DNA from: Mesorhizobium sp. CA8
GTDB taxonomy: Bacteria; Pseudomonadota; Alphaproteobacteria; Rhizobiales; Rhizobiaceae
Direction: 5' to 3'
Assembly (NCBI RefSeq): GCF_020164955.1
Contig: NZ_JAIUHG010000007.1
Span: 62,001 to 126,000 of the forward strand
Length of the DNA stretch: 64,000 bases
Shown piece by piece: positions 43,317 to 52,642 of the stretch. A program made the position numbers and the translations under genes. The notes under the pieces are model-generated. The model made no database searches and had not been told where the DNA came from. It was given only the letters and a program-made list of their open reading frames with translations. Numbering within the stretch: the stretch's first letter is position 1; every line of letters starts with the position of its first letter.

Positions 43317-44495
43317 ATGCAGCCAAACCTGAAATTCTCGCGGAGCGAATTTGCCGATCGCCTCGCCAAGACGCGAAAAGCCATGGAGGCTAAAGGCGTC
43401 GATCTGCTGATCGTCAGCGATCCTTCCAACATGGCCTGGCTGACGGGCTATGACGGCTGGTCATTCTATGTGCATCAGGCCGTCATCGTGCCGCCTTCCG
43501 GCGAGCCTGTCTGGTACGGCCGCGGCCAGGACGCCAACGGCGCCAAGCGCACCGCCTATCTCGCGCATGACAACATCATCGGCTACGCCGACCATTATGT
43601 GCAGTCGACCGAGCGGCATCCGATGGATTACCTCGCCAGCGTGCTGGCCGAGCGCGGCTGGGACAAGCTGAGCATCGGCGTCGAGATGGACAATTACTGG
43701 TTTTCTGCCGCCGCTTTCGCGTCGCTGCAGAAGCACCTGCCCAACGCCCGTTTCGCCGACGCCACGGCGCTGGTCAACTGGCAGCGCGCGGTGAAGAGCC
43801 CGACCGAGATCGACTATATGCGCAAGGCCGCCCGCATCGTCGAGGCGATGCACCAGCGCATCGTCGACAAAATAGAGGTCGGCATGCGCAAATGCGACCT
43901 GGTCGCCGAGATCTACGATGCCGGCACCCGCGGCGTCGCCGGCATCGGCGGCGACTATCCGGCGATCGTGCCGCTCTTGCCGTCGGGAGCGGACGCCTCG
44001 GCGCCGCATCTCACCTGGGACGACAAGCCGATGAAGGTGAACGAAGGCACATTCTTCGAGATCGCCGGCTGCTACAACCGCTACCACTGCCCGCTGTCGC
44101 GCACTGTCTTCCTCGGCAAGCCGACGCAGGCGTTCCTCGATGCCGAGAAGGCCACACTTGAGGGCATGGAAGCAGGTCTGGCCGCCGCCAAGCCGGGCAA
44201 TGCCTGCGAGGACATCGCCAATGCCTTCTTCGCCATCTTGAAAAAGTACGGCATCGTCAAGGACAACCGCACCGGCTACTCGATCGGTCTTTCCTATCCG
44301 CCGGACTGGGGCGAGCGCACCATGAGCCTGCGCCCCGGCGACCGCACCGAGCTCAAACCCGGCATGACCTTCCATTTCATGACTGGACTGTGGCTGGAGA
44401 CGATGGGTCTGGAGATCACCGAGTCGATCCTGATCACCGACACCGGCGTCGAGTGCCTGGCCAATGTGCCGCGCAAGCTGTTCGTGAAGGACTGA
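43317..44495 (+). CDS. doeA: Ectoine hydrolase DoeA (EutD)
   Basis: This 392-residue protein has a creatinase-like N-terminal domain (LIVSDPSNMAWLTGYDGWSF) and an M24 pita-bread C-terminal domain (GTFFEIAGCYNRYHCPLSRT). DoeA opens the ectoine ring and yields N-alpha-acetyl-diaminobutyrate. The classical five-ligand dinuclear metal set of M24 aminopeptidases does not appear complete, as expected for the ectoine hydrolase branch. It is followed four bases later by doeB. Confidence 0.9.
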   Translation: MQPNLKFSRSEFADRLAKTRKAMEAKGVDLLIVSDPSNMAWLTGYDGWSFYVHQAVIVPPSGEPVWYGRGQDANGAKRTAYLAHDNIIGYADHYVQSTERHPMDYLASVLAERGWDKLSIGVEMDNYWFSAAAFASLQKHLPNARFADATALVNWQRAVKSPTEIDYMRKAARIVEAMHQRIVDKIEVGMRKCDLVAEIYDAGTRGVAGIGGDYPAIVPLLPSGADASAPHLTWDDKPMKVNEGTFFEIAGCYNRYHCPLSRTVFLGKPTQAFLDAEKATLEGMEAGLAAAKPGNACEDIANAFFAILKKYGIVKDNRTGYSIGLSYPPDWGERTMSLRPGDRTELKPGMTFHFMTGLWLETMGLEITESILITDTGVECLANVPRKLFVKD

Positions 44496-44499
44496 GCCG

Positions 44500-45504
44500 A
44501 TGTCCGCTTTGCGTCCGTCGCCGATCGCGCCGACCGTCGACTTCGAGCGCGACGGCGTCCAGCACGGCTTCCTGCGCCTGCCCTACAGCCGGGACGATTC
44601 CGCCTGGGGCTCTGTGATGATCCCGGTCTGTGTCGTGCGCAACGGCAAGGGCTCGACGGCGCTGCTCACCGGCGGCAATCACGGCGACGAGTATGAGGGG
44701 CCGCTGGCGCTTTACGAACTCGCCCGCACCCTCGATCCGAAAAATGTCTCCGGCACGGTCATCATCGTGCCGGCGATGAACTATCCGGCGTTCCGCGCCG
44801 GCACGCGCACCTCGCCGATCGACAAGGGCAACATGAACCGCTCTTTCCCTGGGCGGCCGGACGGCACGGTGACGGAGAAGATCGCCGACTATTTCCAGCG
44901 CGAGTTGCTACCGCGCGCGGACGTCGTCTTCGACTTCCACTCGGGCGGCAAAACGCTGGATTTCGTGCCGTTCTGCGCGGCGCACACGTTGCCGGACAAA
45001 GCGCAGGAGAAAAAGGCCTTCGCCGCGGTCGCGGCTTTCTCGGCGCCGTTCTCCATGCGCATGACCGAGATCGACGCGGTCGGCATGTATGACACGGCCG
45101 CCGAGGAGATGGGCAAAGTCTTCGTCACCACCGAGCTCGGCGGCGGCGGAACCTCGCGCGCCGAAACCGTACGCATCGCCCGGCGCGGCATCCTCAACGT
45201 GCTGCGCCACGCCGGCATCGTCGATGGTGCGATCGAGAAGGACAGAACTCAGTGGCTGGACATGCCGTCCGGTGATTGCTTCGCCTTCGCCGAGGATGAC
45301 GGCATGATCGAGACGATGGTCGATCTCGGCGAACCCGTGAAGGACGGCCAGGTTGTCGCGCGCATCCATCCGGTCGGCCGCACCGGGCAGGCGCCGCAGG
45401 AGATCAGGGCCAGGATGTCAGGGCTCCTCGCCGCGCGTCATTTCCCCGGCCTTGTCAAGGCGGGCGACTGCGTCTCGGTGCTGGGCGTGGCCGTTCGGGA
45501 ATAA
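44500..45504 (+). CDS. doeB: N-alpha-acetyl-L-2,4-diaminobutyrate deacetylase DoeB (EutE)
   Basis: This 334-residue enzyme of the succinylglutamate desuccinylase/aspartoacylase family has zinc ligands His61 and Glu64 in GGNHGDEYEGP and His147 in DFHSGGKTLDF. It removes the acetyl group from the DoeA product to give diaminobutyrate, the substrate of DoeD encoded in the divergent operon. It is the last gene of the catabolic run and lies only 15 bases from the convergent regA stop. Confidence 0.92.
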   Translation: MSALRPSPIAPTVDFERDGVQHGFLRLPYSRDDSAWGSVMIPVCVVRNGKGSTALLTGGNHGDEYEGPLALYELARTLDPKNVSGTVIIVPAMNYPAFRAGTRTSPIDKGNMNRSFPGRPDGTVTEKIADYFQRELLPRADVVFDFHSGGKTLDFVPFCAAHTLPDKAQEKKAFAAVAAFSAPFSMRMTEIDAVGMYDTAAEEMGKVFVTTELGGGGTSRAETVRIARRGILNVLRHAGIVDGAIEKDRTQWLDMPSGDCFAFAEDDGMIETMVDLGEPVKDGQVVARIHPVGRTGQAPQEIRARMSGLLAARHFPGLVKAGDCVSVLGVAVRE

Positions 45505-45519
45505 TCCTGGCGCGGCGCC

Positions 45520-46065
45520 CTACTGCACCACGCGCTTCTCGAGCTTGCGGGCGAGCGTGCGCCGGTGCAGGCCGAGCCGGCGCGCGGTTTCGGAGATGTT
45601 GAAGCCGGTCTCGACCAGCGTTTCGTGGATGCGCTCCCATTCGAGATTCTTGATCGAGGTGGGGCGGCTGGTGAGCGCAACCGAGACATCGCCCTCGGCA
45701 CGGCCGAAGGCGGCTTCGATGTCATCGGTGTTGGCAGGCTTGGCCAGATAATGGCAGGCGCCGAGCTTGATCGCCTCGACCGCCGTGGCGATGCTGGCAA
45801 ATCCCGTCAGCACCACGATGCGCATCGACGGATTGCGGGCGCCGAGCAGCTTGACACATTCGAGCCCCGATCCCGCTCCGAGCTTGAGATCGACGACGGC
45901 GTAGGCCGGAACCACCGTTTCCAGCGCGACCAGCAGCGCCTCGCGGTCGTGGCAGACCACGACGTCGTAGTCGCGCTTTTCAAACGAGCGTTTGAGCGTC
46001 CGCGCGAAAGTCGCGTCGTCCTCGACAATAAACAAGGATCGATCAGGCTTCACGATCGCCTCCAT
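45520..46065 (-). CDS. regA: Redox response regulator RegA/ActR/PrrA type
   Basis: This 181-residue regulator has a receiver domain with acidic pocket IVEDD, phospho-acceptor Asp59 in VVDLKLGAGSG, Thr/Lys switch residues (VVLTGFAS, LAKPAN), a short linker and a Fis-type helix-turn-helix (FNISETARRLGLHRRTLAR). This layout is characteristic of RegA/PrrA/ActR, global regulators of respiration, carbon fixation and nitrogen metabolism. Its start overlaps the regB end by 23 bases. It is the last gene of the cyo-surf1-regBA operon. Confidence 0.92.
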   Translation of the reverse strand: MEAIVKPDRSLFIVEDDATFARTLKRSFEKRDYDVVVCHDREALLVALETVVPAYAVVDLKLGAGSGLECVKLLGARNPSMRIVVLTGFASIATAVEAIKLGACHYLAKPANTDDIEAAFGRAEGDVSVALTSRPTSIKNLEWERIHETLVETGFNISETARRLGLHRRTLARKLEKRVVQ

Positions 46066-47395
46066 CGGTCAACGCCGCCAGCGGCAGCGAAAGGGTAACG
46101 CAGGCGCCCTTGGCCATGTTGCGCGCCGAAACGTCGCCGCCGAGCTTGCGCACCACGTTGAACACCAGGAAGAGGCCCAGGCCGCCGCCCGGACGCCCCT
46201 TGCTCGACATATAGGGCTGGCCGAGCGTTGCCAGAATATCCTTGTCGAAACCCGGGCCGCGATCCTCGACGGAGAGCACCAGCTTCTCATCCTGCCGCTC
46301 GGCAGTGATGCCGACCCAATCGTGCGATGCTTCCTGCGCATTGTCGAGCACATTGAAGATCACTTGTTTCAGCGCCGTGTCGGACACGATCGGCTCGTCC
46401 GGCTCGAAACCATTGCCGTAGTCCAGCTTGATAGGCTGGCGGCTGACGCGCCATTCCTCGACGAGATCGTCGAGGAACCGGCGGATCGTGGTGCGGATGG
46501 TGCCCTCGCCCCGCGCCTGGCCGGAGGACATGAGAATGCCCGTGACGATGCCTTTGCAGCGTTCGATCTGCGCCTGCATCTCGGCCACGTCCTCGGAAAG
46601 CTCGCGGTTGCGCCTGACGCCGCGCATCTGGCGCCAGTCGGACAGGATGACCGATATGGTCGAGAGCGGTGTGCCCAGTTCATGCGCGGCACCCGAGGCC
46701 AGCAGCCCCATGCGCACGATGTGATCTTCCTCGGCCGAACGCTGGCGCAGGTCGGCGAGATAGGCGTCGCGTTCGCGCAGGTTGCGGTTGATGCGCGTCA
46801 TGAAGATCACGATCAGCCCGGCCGCGAGCACGAAGCAGATGAACATGCCGCGCAGATGCAGCGCCAGGAGATCGCTGCCACCGTGATGCGGGAGCGCGAT
46901 CGGCTGGAAGACGAAGATGAGGAAGACGAAGCAGGCGGAGGCCGCCACCACCAGGAGCCAGGTCGACCATGGGGCCAGCAGCGCGGCGCCGAGCGTGATC
47001 TGCAGCAGATAGAGCGACACGAACGGATTCGAGGCGCCGCCGCTCAGGTAAAGCTCCGTCGTCAGCGCCGCCATGTCGAAGATCAGCGCGACGAAGAGCT
47101 GCGCGTTGGAGATGCGGCGATTGCCGCGTAGGGCGAGCAGGCTGAAGATGTTGAGCCCGACGAGGAAAAGCACCACGCCGGCCATCTCGGTCAGCGGCAA
47201 AGGGATGGCGAACCAGTATTGCGTCACCAGGATGGTCAGCACCTGCCCCGCCACCGCCAGCCAGCGCAGTTGGATGAGCAGGAGCAGGTTCTTCCTGTTC
47301 GTGACATCGGCGTTCGAGGCGACGCCTCCCCGCCCGGTCGGAGGAACCGTCAGGAACGGCTTGTCGCGATGGGGCCTGGCTATCGAGATGCTCAT
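46043..47395 (-). CDS. regB: Redox sensor histidine kinase RegB/ActS/PrrB type
   Basis: This 450-residue kinase has six predicted N-terminal spans, the ubiquinone-sensing heptad GGASNPF at 119-125, phospho-acceptor His238 in SGAAHELGTPLS, a cysteine (Cys280, QIERCKGIV) 42 residues later that corresponds well to the redox cysteine of RegB, and the ATPase motifs NVLDNAQEAS, DRGPGF and GGLGLFL. It should sense oxidised quinone and phosphorylate RegA. It overlaps surf1 by ATGA. Placement behind a quinol oxidase operon links sensor and enzyme to the same quinone pool. Confidence 0.93.
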   Translation of the reverse strand: MSISIARPHRDKPFLTVPPTGRGGVASNADVTNRKNLLLLIQLRWLAVAGQVLTILVTQYWFAIPLPLTEMAGVVLFLVGLNIFSLLALRGNRRISNAQLFVALIFDMAALTTELYLSGGASNPFVSLYLLQITLGAALLAPWSTWLLVVAASACFVFLIFVFQPIALPHHGGSDLLALHLRGMFICFVLAAGLIVIFMTRINRNLRERDAYLADLRQRSAEEDHIVRMGLLASGAAHELGTPLSTISVILSDWRQMRGVRRNRELSEDVAEMQAQIERCKGIVTGILMSSGQARGEGTIRTTIRRFLDDLVEEWRVSRQPIKLDYGNGFEPDEPIVSDTALKQVIFNVLDNAQEASHDWVGITAERQDEKLVLSVEDRGPGFDKDILATLGQPYMSSKGRPGGGLGLFLVFNVVRKLGGDVSARNMAKGACVTLSLPLAALTDGGDREA

Positions 47396-48207
47396 CTCGG
47401 CGCTTCCCGCTGGGGGCGACCGGGGACCTGCCTGGCAAGCGCCACCGCCAGCATCCCTGCCAGGGCAAACCAGGTCAAGGCATAGATCAGATGGCTGTTG
47501 CGAAAGGTGACGACGGTGAGCCCGCCGCGCGGCCAGCCAGCAGCGCCGGAGGCCTCGGCATCGACAAAATAGGGCGCGACGTCGGTCAGGCCGCGTGCCT
47601 TGGCGATGGCATCGATGTCGCGCGAATACCAGCGATCGACAGCGGGATCGTTGCTGCGCAGGAAACCGCCGCCGGGCTCGCTGGTGCGCAGCAGCCCGTC
47701 AACCGTCGCCGGCGAGGTGAGCGCGGCATTCTCCCGTTCGAACTCCGCCTTGCGCTCCTGCGGGATCAAGCCGCGGTTGACGAGGACCGTGAAACCGCGG
47801 TCGTCGCGCATCGGCGTCAGCACCCAGTAGCCGCTGCCAAGCTCGGTCACTGCCTGCACCAGCGTGTTGGCGCCCCCGAGGAAATGCCCGGCCAGGCGCA
47901 CATGGCGATATTCGTACTCCGGCGCGCTCAACCCGTTCCAGTCTTGCGGGCCAGGCGCATCGCCGGCGGGAGCATGGATGCGCTGGTCGACGCGGGCGAT
48001 CAGGTCGAGCTTCCAGACCCGTCTTTCCAGCTGCCAGATGCCGAGCCCGAGAAACACCAGGACGCCGAGAAGCCCAAGCAGCGCAAGCAACAAACGCGAC
48101 GCGGAACCCTTCGAGGCCGCATGAGAGCCGATACCTGCCCGGCTGGTCATGTCCTTTGCCTCGACTTTGGCCCTCTCCGCGCCCGACGCGCCCGAAATGG
48201 GGTTCAT
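47392..48207 (-). CDS. SURF1-family oxidase assembly protein
   Basis: This 271-residue protein has the SURF1 layout: an N-terminal span followed by GIWQLERRVWK, a periplasmic domain with TPMRDDRGFTVLVNRGLIP, and a C-terminal span NSHLIYALTWFALAGML. SURF1 proteins help insert heme into terminal oxidases. I chose ATG 48207 because it overlaps the cyoD stop (ATGA); the frame upstream is a shadow of cyoD. Its operon position suggests a role with the bo3-type oxidase. Confidence 0.9.
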   Translation of the reverse strand: MNPISGASGAERAKVEAKDMTSRAGIGSHAASKGSASRLLLALLGLLGVLVFLGLGIWQLERRVWKLDLIARVDQRIHAPAGDAPGPQDWNGLSAPEYEYRHVRLAGHFLGGANTLVQAVTELGSGYWVLTPMRDDRGFTVLVNRGLIPQERKAEFERENAALTSPATVDGLLRTSEPGGGFLRSNDPAVDRWYSRDIDAIAKARGLTDVAPYFVDAEASGAAGWPRGGLTVVTFRNSHLIYALTWFALAGMLAVALARQVPGRPQREAPR

Positions 48208-48578
48208 GGCATCTGCCGCATCTCGTGGAGCCCGGGCATCATGTTGGCGTTGAGGTGGTACATCACCCAGAGCGAGCCGCTCAGCACGATGACGACGAGG
48301 ATGACCGTGAAAATGAGCGCCAGCATCGACCATCCGCCTTCCGAGGCGGGGTTCATATGCAGGAAGAAGACCATGTGCACCACGATCTGCACCACCGCGA
48401 ACGCCATGATGATGGTGGCCGTGGCCTGCTTGTTGTCGAGGGCGCCTGTCATGACCATCCAGAACGGGATGGCGGTGAGGATCACCGACAGGACGAAGCC
48501 GATCAGATAACCCCTCAGCGTCCCGTGCGCGGCGCCGCCATGGGTGTGGTCGTGATCGGCATGATCATGAGCGCTCAT
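48204..48578 (-). CDS. cyoD: Cytochrome o ubiquinol oxidase subunit IV, CyoD
   Basis: This 124-residue protein starts with a His-rich segment ([15 protein letters not shown]) and has three spans with GYLIGFVLSVILTAIPFWMV and QIVVHMVFFLHM, typical of CyoD, which stabilises the oxidase. It is coupled at both ends by ATGA overlaps with cyoC and surf1. The histidine cluster at the N-terminus could bind metal ions, an inference only. Confidence 0.92.
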   Translation of the reverse strand: MSAHDHADHDHTHGGAAHGTLRGYLIGFVLSVILTAIPFWMVMTGALDNKQATATIIMAFAVVQIVVHMVFFLHMNPASEGGWSMLALIFTVILVVIVLSGSLWVMYHLNANMMPGLHEMRQMP

Positions 48579-49207
48579 CTGAGCATCCCCATCAGATAGA
48601 CGAAGGTGAAGACGCCAATCCAGACGATATCCAGGAAGTGCCAGAACATCGAGAGGCACATAAGCCGGCGACGGTTGGCTTTGATGAGGCCGTATCGCGC
48701 GACCTGCACCATCAGCGTCAGCATCCAGACGATGCCGAAGGTGACGTGCAGGCCGTGCGTGCCGACCAGCGTGAAGAAGGACGACAGGAAGGCGCTGCGC
48801 TGCGGCGTCGCGCCTTCATGGATCATATGCGCGAATTCGTAGAGCTCGATGGACAGGAACGCCAGGCCGAACAGCATGGTCACCGCGAGCCAGCCTTGCG
48901 TCGCGCCGACGCGACCCTTGTCCATGGTCAACATGGCAAAGCCATAGGTGATCGAGGACAGGAGCAGCATGGTGGTGTTGACCGCCACCAGACCAAGATC
49001 GAACAGGTCCTTCGGCGCCGGACCCGCCGCGTAATTGCCGCCGAGCACGCCAAAGGCAGCGAACAGCATGGCGAAGATCAGGCAGTCGCTCATCAGATAG
49101 AGCCAGAAGCCGAGCATGGTGCTGCCGCCTTCGGCGTGCGCATGCTCCTCTTCCAGGTGGAAGACCGGCTCTGAGCCGGCCGTGATCGCCGTCGATGCCA
49201 TGCTCAA
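48575..49207 (-). CDS. cyoC: Cytochrome o ubiquinol oxidase subunit III, CyoC
   Basis: This 210-residue, five-span protein of the COX3 family has [20 protein letters not shown] and [14 protein letters not shown]. It is the bacterial subunit III of the bo3-type oxidase; it carries no redox centres and supports complex stability. Its ATG overlaps the cyoB stop and its stop overlaps the cyoD ATG. Confidence 0.93.
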   Translation of the reverse strand: MSMASTAITAGSEPVFHLEEEHAHAEGGSTMLGFWLYLMSDCLIFAMLFAAFGVLGGNYAAGPAPKDLFDLGLVAVNTTMLLLSSITYGFAMLTMDKGRVGATQGWLAVTMLFGLAFLSIELYEFAHMIHEGATPQRSAFLSSFFTLVGTHGLHVTFGIVWMLTLMVQVARYGLIKANRRRLMCLSMFWHFLDIVWIGVFTFVYLMGMLR

Positions 49208-51210
49208 GCCCTAGCCCCCTCAGCAACGAGGAGCGTCGTCCTCGCCTCTTCCGTTTGGGCGACCTCGGACGCCGGGATGTCGAAGTCGCGATGATAGTTG
49301 AAGGTATGGCCGATCGCGGTGGCGATCAGGCAGACGAAGCTCAGCGCCGCCAGCCACCATATGTACCAGATCAGGCCGAAGCCCAGCGCGACGCTGAAGG
49401 CGGCGAGGATCACCCCTGTGCCGGTGTTTTTCGGCATATGGATCGGCCTGAAGCCGGAGAGCGGGCGCCGGTAGCCGGCCTTCTTCATGTCCCACCAGGC
49501 GTCGTTGTCGCGGATGATGGGCGTGAAGGCGAAATTGTAGGCCGGCGGCGGCGAGGAGGTCGACCATTCGAGCGTGCGGCCGTCCCACGGATCGCCGGTG
49601 ACATCAACCAGTTCCGCGCGCTTGCGGATGGAGACGAAGATCTGGACCAGGAATGCGGCGATGCCGCAGGCGATCAGCACCGCGCCAAATGCGGCGATCA
49701 CGAACCATATCTGCAGCGAGGGATCGTCGAACGCGCGCATGCGGCGCGTCACCCCCATCAGGCCGAGGATGTAGAGCGGCATGAAGGCGAACCAGAAGCC
49801 GAGCACCCAACACCAGAACGAGACCTTGCCCCAGAACGGATCGAGCTTGAAGCCGAAGGCCTTGGGCCACCAATAGGCGATGCCGGCGAACAGGCCGAAC
49901 AGCACGCCGCCGATGATGACGTTGTGGAAATGCGCGATCAGGAACAGGCTGTTGTGCAGTACGAAGTCGGCCGGCGGCACCGCAAGCAGCACGCCGGTCA
50001 TGCCGCCGACGACGAAGGTGAGCATGAAGGCCACCGTCCACATCATCGGCAGCTCGAAGCGGATGCGGCCGCGATACATGGTGAACAGCCAGTTGAATAT
50101 CTTCGCCCCGGTCGGGATCGAGATGATCATCGTGGTGATGCCGAAGAAGGAATTGACGCTGGCGCCGGAGCCCATGGTGAAGAAGTGGTGCAGCCAGACG
50201 AGGTAGGACAGGATGGTGATGACCACCGTGGCGTAGACCATCGAGGTGTAGCCGAACAGGCGCTTGCCGGAGAAGGTCGAGGTGACCTCGGAGAAGACGC
50301 CGAACAGCGGCAGGATGAGGATGTAGACCTCGGGGTGGCCCCATATCCAGATGAGGTTCACATACATCATCGGGTTGCCGCCGAAGTCGTTGGTGAAGAA
50401 GTTGGTGCCGACATAGCGGTCGAGCGCGAGCAGCGTGAGCACCGCCGTCAGCACCGGGAAGGACGCCACGATCAGCACGTTGGTGCAGAGCGAGGTCCAG
50501 GTGAAGACGGGCATGCGCATCATGGTCATGCCGGGGGCGCGCATCTTGATGATGGTGCAGATCAGGTTGATGCCGGACAAGGTCGTTCCGACACCCGCCA
50601 CCTGCAGCGCCCATATGTAATAATCGACGCCGACATCGGGACTGTAGTTGATGCCCGAGAGCGGCGGATAGGCCAGCCAGCCGGTACGGGCGAACTCGCC
50701 GACGAACAGCGAGGCCATCACCAGTATGGCGCCGCCGACCGTCATCCAGAAGCTGAAATTGTTGAGGAAGGGGAAGGAGACGTCGCGCGCGCCGATCTGC
50801 AGCGGCACGACGAAGTTCATCAGCCCGGTGACGAAGGGCATCGCCACGAAGAAGATCATGATCACGCCGTGGGCGGTGAAGATCTGGTCGTAGTGATGGG
50901 CGTTGAGATAGCCCTCGGAACCGTTGAAGGCGATGGCCTGCTGCAGGCGCATCATGATGGCGTCGGAGAAGCCGCGCAAAAGCATGACGAGGCCGAGCGC
51001 CATGTACATGATGCCGATCTTCTTGTGGTCGACGCTGGTGAACCACTCGCGCCACAGATAGCCCCAGAGCCGGAAATAGGTGATGGCGCCGAGCACCGCC
51101 AGGCCGCCCAACGCCACCACGATGAAGGTGACGACAACGATCGGCTCGTGCAGCGGCAGCGACTCCAAAGTGAGGCGGCCGAAGATGAATTTGGTCAGCG
51201 ACTCAGGCAT
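49204..51210 (-). CDS. cyoB: Cytochrome o ubiquinol oxidase subunit I, CyoB
   Basis: This 668-residue heme-copper oxidase has the catalytic motif [15 protein letters not shown] and the copper ligands in [10 protein letters not shown]. Residues equivalent to the E. coli quinol site Arg71, Asp75, His98 and Gln101 are all present with a constant +8 offset (Arg79, Asp83, His106, Gln109), so it should oxidise ubiquinol, not cytochrome c. It pumps protons while reducing oxygen. ATG 51210 has a GAGGGA site and lies 10 bases after cyoA. Confidence 0.95.
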   Translation of the reverse strand: MPESLTKFIFGRLTLESLPLHEPIVVVTFIVVALGGLAVLGAITYFRLWGYLWREWFTSVDHKKIGIMYMALGLVMLLRGFSDAIMMRLQQAIAFNGSEGYLNAHHYDQIFTAHGVIMIFFVAMPFVTGLMNFVVPLQIGARDVSFPFLNNFSFWMTVGGAILVMASLFVGEFARTGWLAYPPLSGINYSPDVGVDYYIWALQVAGVGTTLSGINLICTIIKMRAPGMTMMRMPVFTWTSLCTNVLIVASFPVLTAVLTLLALDRYVGTNFFTNDFGGNPMMYVNLIWIWGHPEVYILILPLFGVFSEVTSTFSGKRLFGYTSMVYATVVITILSYLVWLHHFFTMGSGASVNSFFGITTMIISIPTGAKIFNWLFTMYRGRIRFELPMMWTVAFMLTFVVGGMTGVLLAVPPADFVLHNSLFLIAHFHNVIIGGVLFGLFAGIAYWWPKAFGFKLDPFWGKVSFWCWVLGFWFAFMPLYILGLMGVTRRMRAFDDPSLQIWFVIAAFGAVLIACGIAAFLVQIFVSIRKRAELVDVTGDPWDGRTLEWSTSSPPPAYNFAFTPIIRDNDAWWDMKKAGYRRPLSGFRPIHMPKNTGTGVILAAFSVALGFGLIWYIWWLAALSFVCLIATAIGHTFNYHRDFDIPASEVAQTEEARTTLLVAEGARA

Positions 51211-51220
51211 CCGCGATCCC

Positions 51221-52402
51221 TCACAATTCGAAGCGCAGCAGGCCGAGCGACGGCGCGCCGGCGTCGGCTCGGCGGCTGCCGGCGCCGGGCGCGAGCAGGC
51301 CAACGCCGCGCAGCGGGGACAGGTTCCTGAGCGGCCAGCTCCTGTCATCGTCACTACGGGCCGCGCGCGAAGCGGCGGCCGCCTCCTCCGCCGTGCAGAT
51401 GCTTGCTACGTAGGACGGATCGTTGCCGAACACCGCCCCGCGCCGCGCAAGCTTGTCATATTGCAGCGGCAGGGTGTTGCGCACGCCGGCCAGGCCAAGG
51501 CCGCCCTTGGCGTCGATCGAGATCATCTCGTTCATGCACATCTTGCCGCGCTCGACGCACAGATTGAGGATCGCGCCATAAAGGTCGGGATCGACGGAGG
51601 CATAGTGGCGGACCGGCTCGTTCTCGCTCGGACGTTCGAGCTCGAGATAGGTCTCGCGGCTGAGCGTAGCCTGCGTGTTTTTGGTCTGCGCCACCCACTC
51701 GCCGAAGGCCTGGTCGGAGAGGCCGTGGAACGCAAAGCGCATGCCGGAGAAGCCGGCGCCGCTGTAGTTGGCCGAGAAGCCGGTATAGGTGCCCGGCCTG
51801 TTGATGACGGCGTGCAGCTTGGTCTCCATGCTCGGCATGGCGTAGATCTGCCCGGCAAGGGCCGGGATGTAGAAGGAGTTCATCACCGTGGAGGAGGTGA
51901 TGCGGAAGTCGATCGGCTGGTTGACCGGCGCCGCCAGCTCGTTGACGGAGGCGATGCCGTAATCCGGATAGATGAAGAGCCATTTCCAATCGAGCGCGAC
52001 GACCTCGACCTTGAGCGGCTTGTGGTTCTGCGTGACCGGCTGTCCAGCCTCGATCCGGTCGATGCGCCGATAGGGATCGAGCAGATGCGTGCCGAGCCAG
52101 GTGAGCGCGCCGAGGCATATGATGACGAGCAGGGGCGCGGCCCAGATCACCAGCTCCAGCTTGGTCGAATGGTCCCAGTCCGGTGTATAGGTCGCCGTAG
52201 TGCTGGATTGCCGGTAGCGCCAGGCAAACAGCACGGTCAGCGCCATAACGGGCAGGATGATGAGCAGCATCAGCAGGGTCGAGACGACGAGCAGGTCGCG
52301 CTGCTGCACTGCCACGTCGCCCGCGGGCGCCAGCACGACGAAGTCGCAGCCGCTGAGCAGCACAGCCAGCGGAAAAAGAAGCAAGGCTCCGGATCGTTCC
52401 AT
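51221..52402 (-). CDS. cyoA: Cytochrome o ubiquinol oxidase subunit II, CyoA
   Basis: This 393-residue lipoprotein has a lipobox (LAVLLSGC, Cys19), two spans, and a periplasmic cupredoxin domain ([37 protein letters not shown]). The CuA ligand set of cytochrome c oxidases is missing, as expected for a quinol oxidase. The C-terminal ~60 residues are Arg/Ala-rich and longer than in E. coli CyoA. ATG 52402 has an AGGG site. It heads the operon and diverges from the MFS gene across a region with a palindrome and tandem repeat. Confidence 0.93.
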   Translation of the reverse strand: MERSGALLLFPLAVLLSGCDFVVLAPAGDVAVQQRDLLVVSTLLMLLIILPVMALTVLFAWRYRQSSTTATYTPDWDHSTKLELVIWAAPLLVIICLGALTWLGTHLLDPYRRIDRIEAGQPVTQNHKPLKVEVVALDWKWLFIYPDYGIASVNELAAPVNQPIDFRITSSTVMNSFYIPALAGQIYAMPSMETKLHAVINRPGTYTGFSANYSGAGFSGMRFAFHGLSDQAFGEWVAQTKNTQATLSRETYLELERPSENEPVRHYASVDPDLYGAILNLCVERGKMCMNEMISIDAKGGLGLAGVRNTLPLQYDKLARRGAVFGNDPSYVASICTAEEAAAASRAARSDDDRSWPLRNLSPLRGVGLLAPGAGSRRADAGAPSLGLLRFEL

Positions 52403-52490
52403 CAAACGCTGCCCTCGATGGGCCTGCAGCAGGTCTTTGCAGGTTGCGATGCGATATGACCAACGGCTACTGCCGCCGTCACGGCGACGA

Positions 52491-52511
52491 CATTGGACAA
52501 TTTGTCCAATG
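52491..52511. promoter_or_regulatory. Perfect palindrome, candidate operator
   Basis: CATTGGACA (52491-52499) and TGTCCAATG (52503-52511) form a perfect inverted repeat around a three-base AT centre. It lies about 90 bases before cyoA and 130 before the MFS start. Length and symmetry suit a GntR- or TetR-like dimer. No regulator gene of these families is adjacent. Confidence 0.5.
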
Positions 52512-52551
52512 CCGGATTGCTATGGCTTTGGCGAAAGTGTGCACGCATAAT

Positions 52552-52595
52552 TGGATGACGACAACATCGCATCTGGATGACGACAACATCGCATC
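52552..52595. repeat. Exact 22-bp tandem direct repeat
   Basis: Two identical 22-base units (52552-52573 and 52574-52595), each with core GATGACGACAACATCGCAT, abut without a spacer, and a partial third copy (GGGACGACAATCGCG) follows from 52596. The period of two helical turns places both copies on one DNA face. It lies upstream of the MFS gene; a start codon at 52577 inside the repeat is unlikely to be used. Confidence 0.75.
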
Positions 52596-52642
52596 GGGAC
52601 GACAATCGCGTTCCGAACTTGAGCTCGGTGACGACGGACAAG

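Noticed and set aside
49195..51330. His/Glu/Asp-rich rightward frame opposite cyoB
   Set aside because: The extreme His/Glu/Asp composition is the antisense image of a hydrophobic membrane protein; CyoB motifs on the other strand are unambiguous.
52577..52642. N-terminal extension of the MFS protein beginning MTTTSHRDDN
   Set aside because: The start codon lies within the tandem DNA repeat and the encoded residues are the repeat translation; ATG 52643 gives a normal family start.
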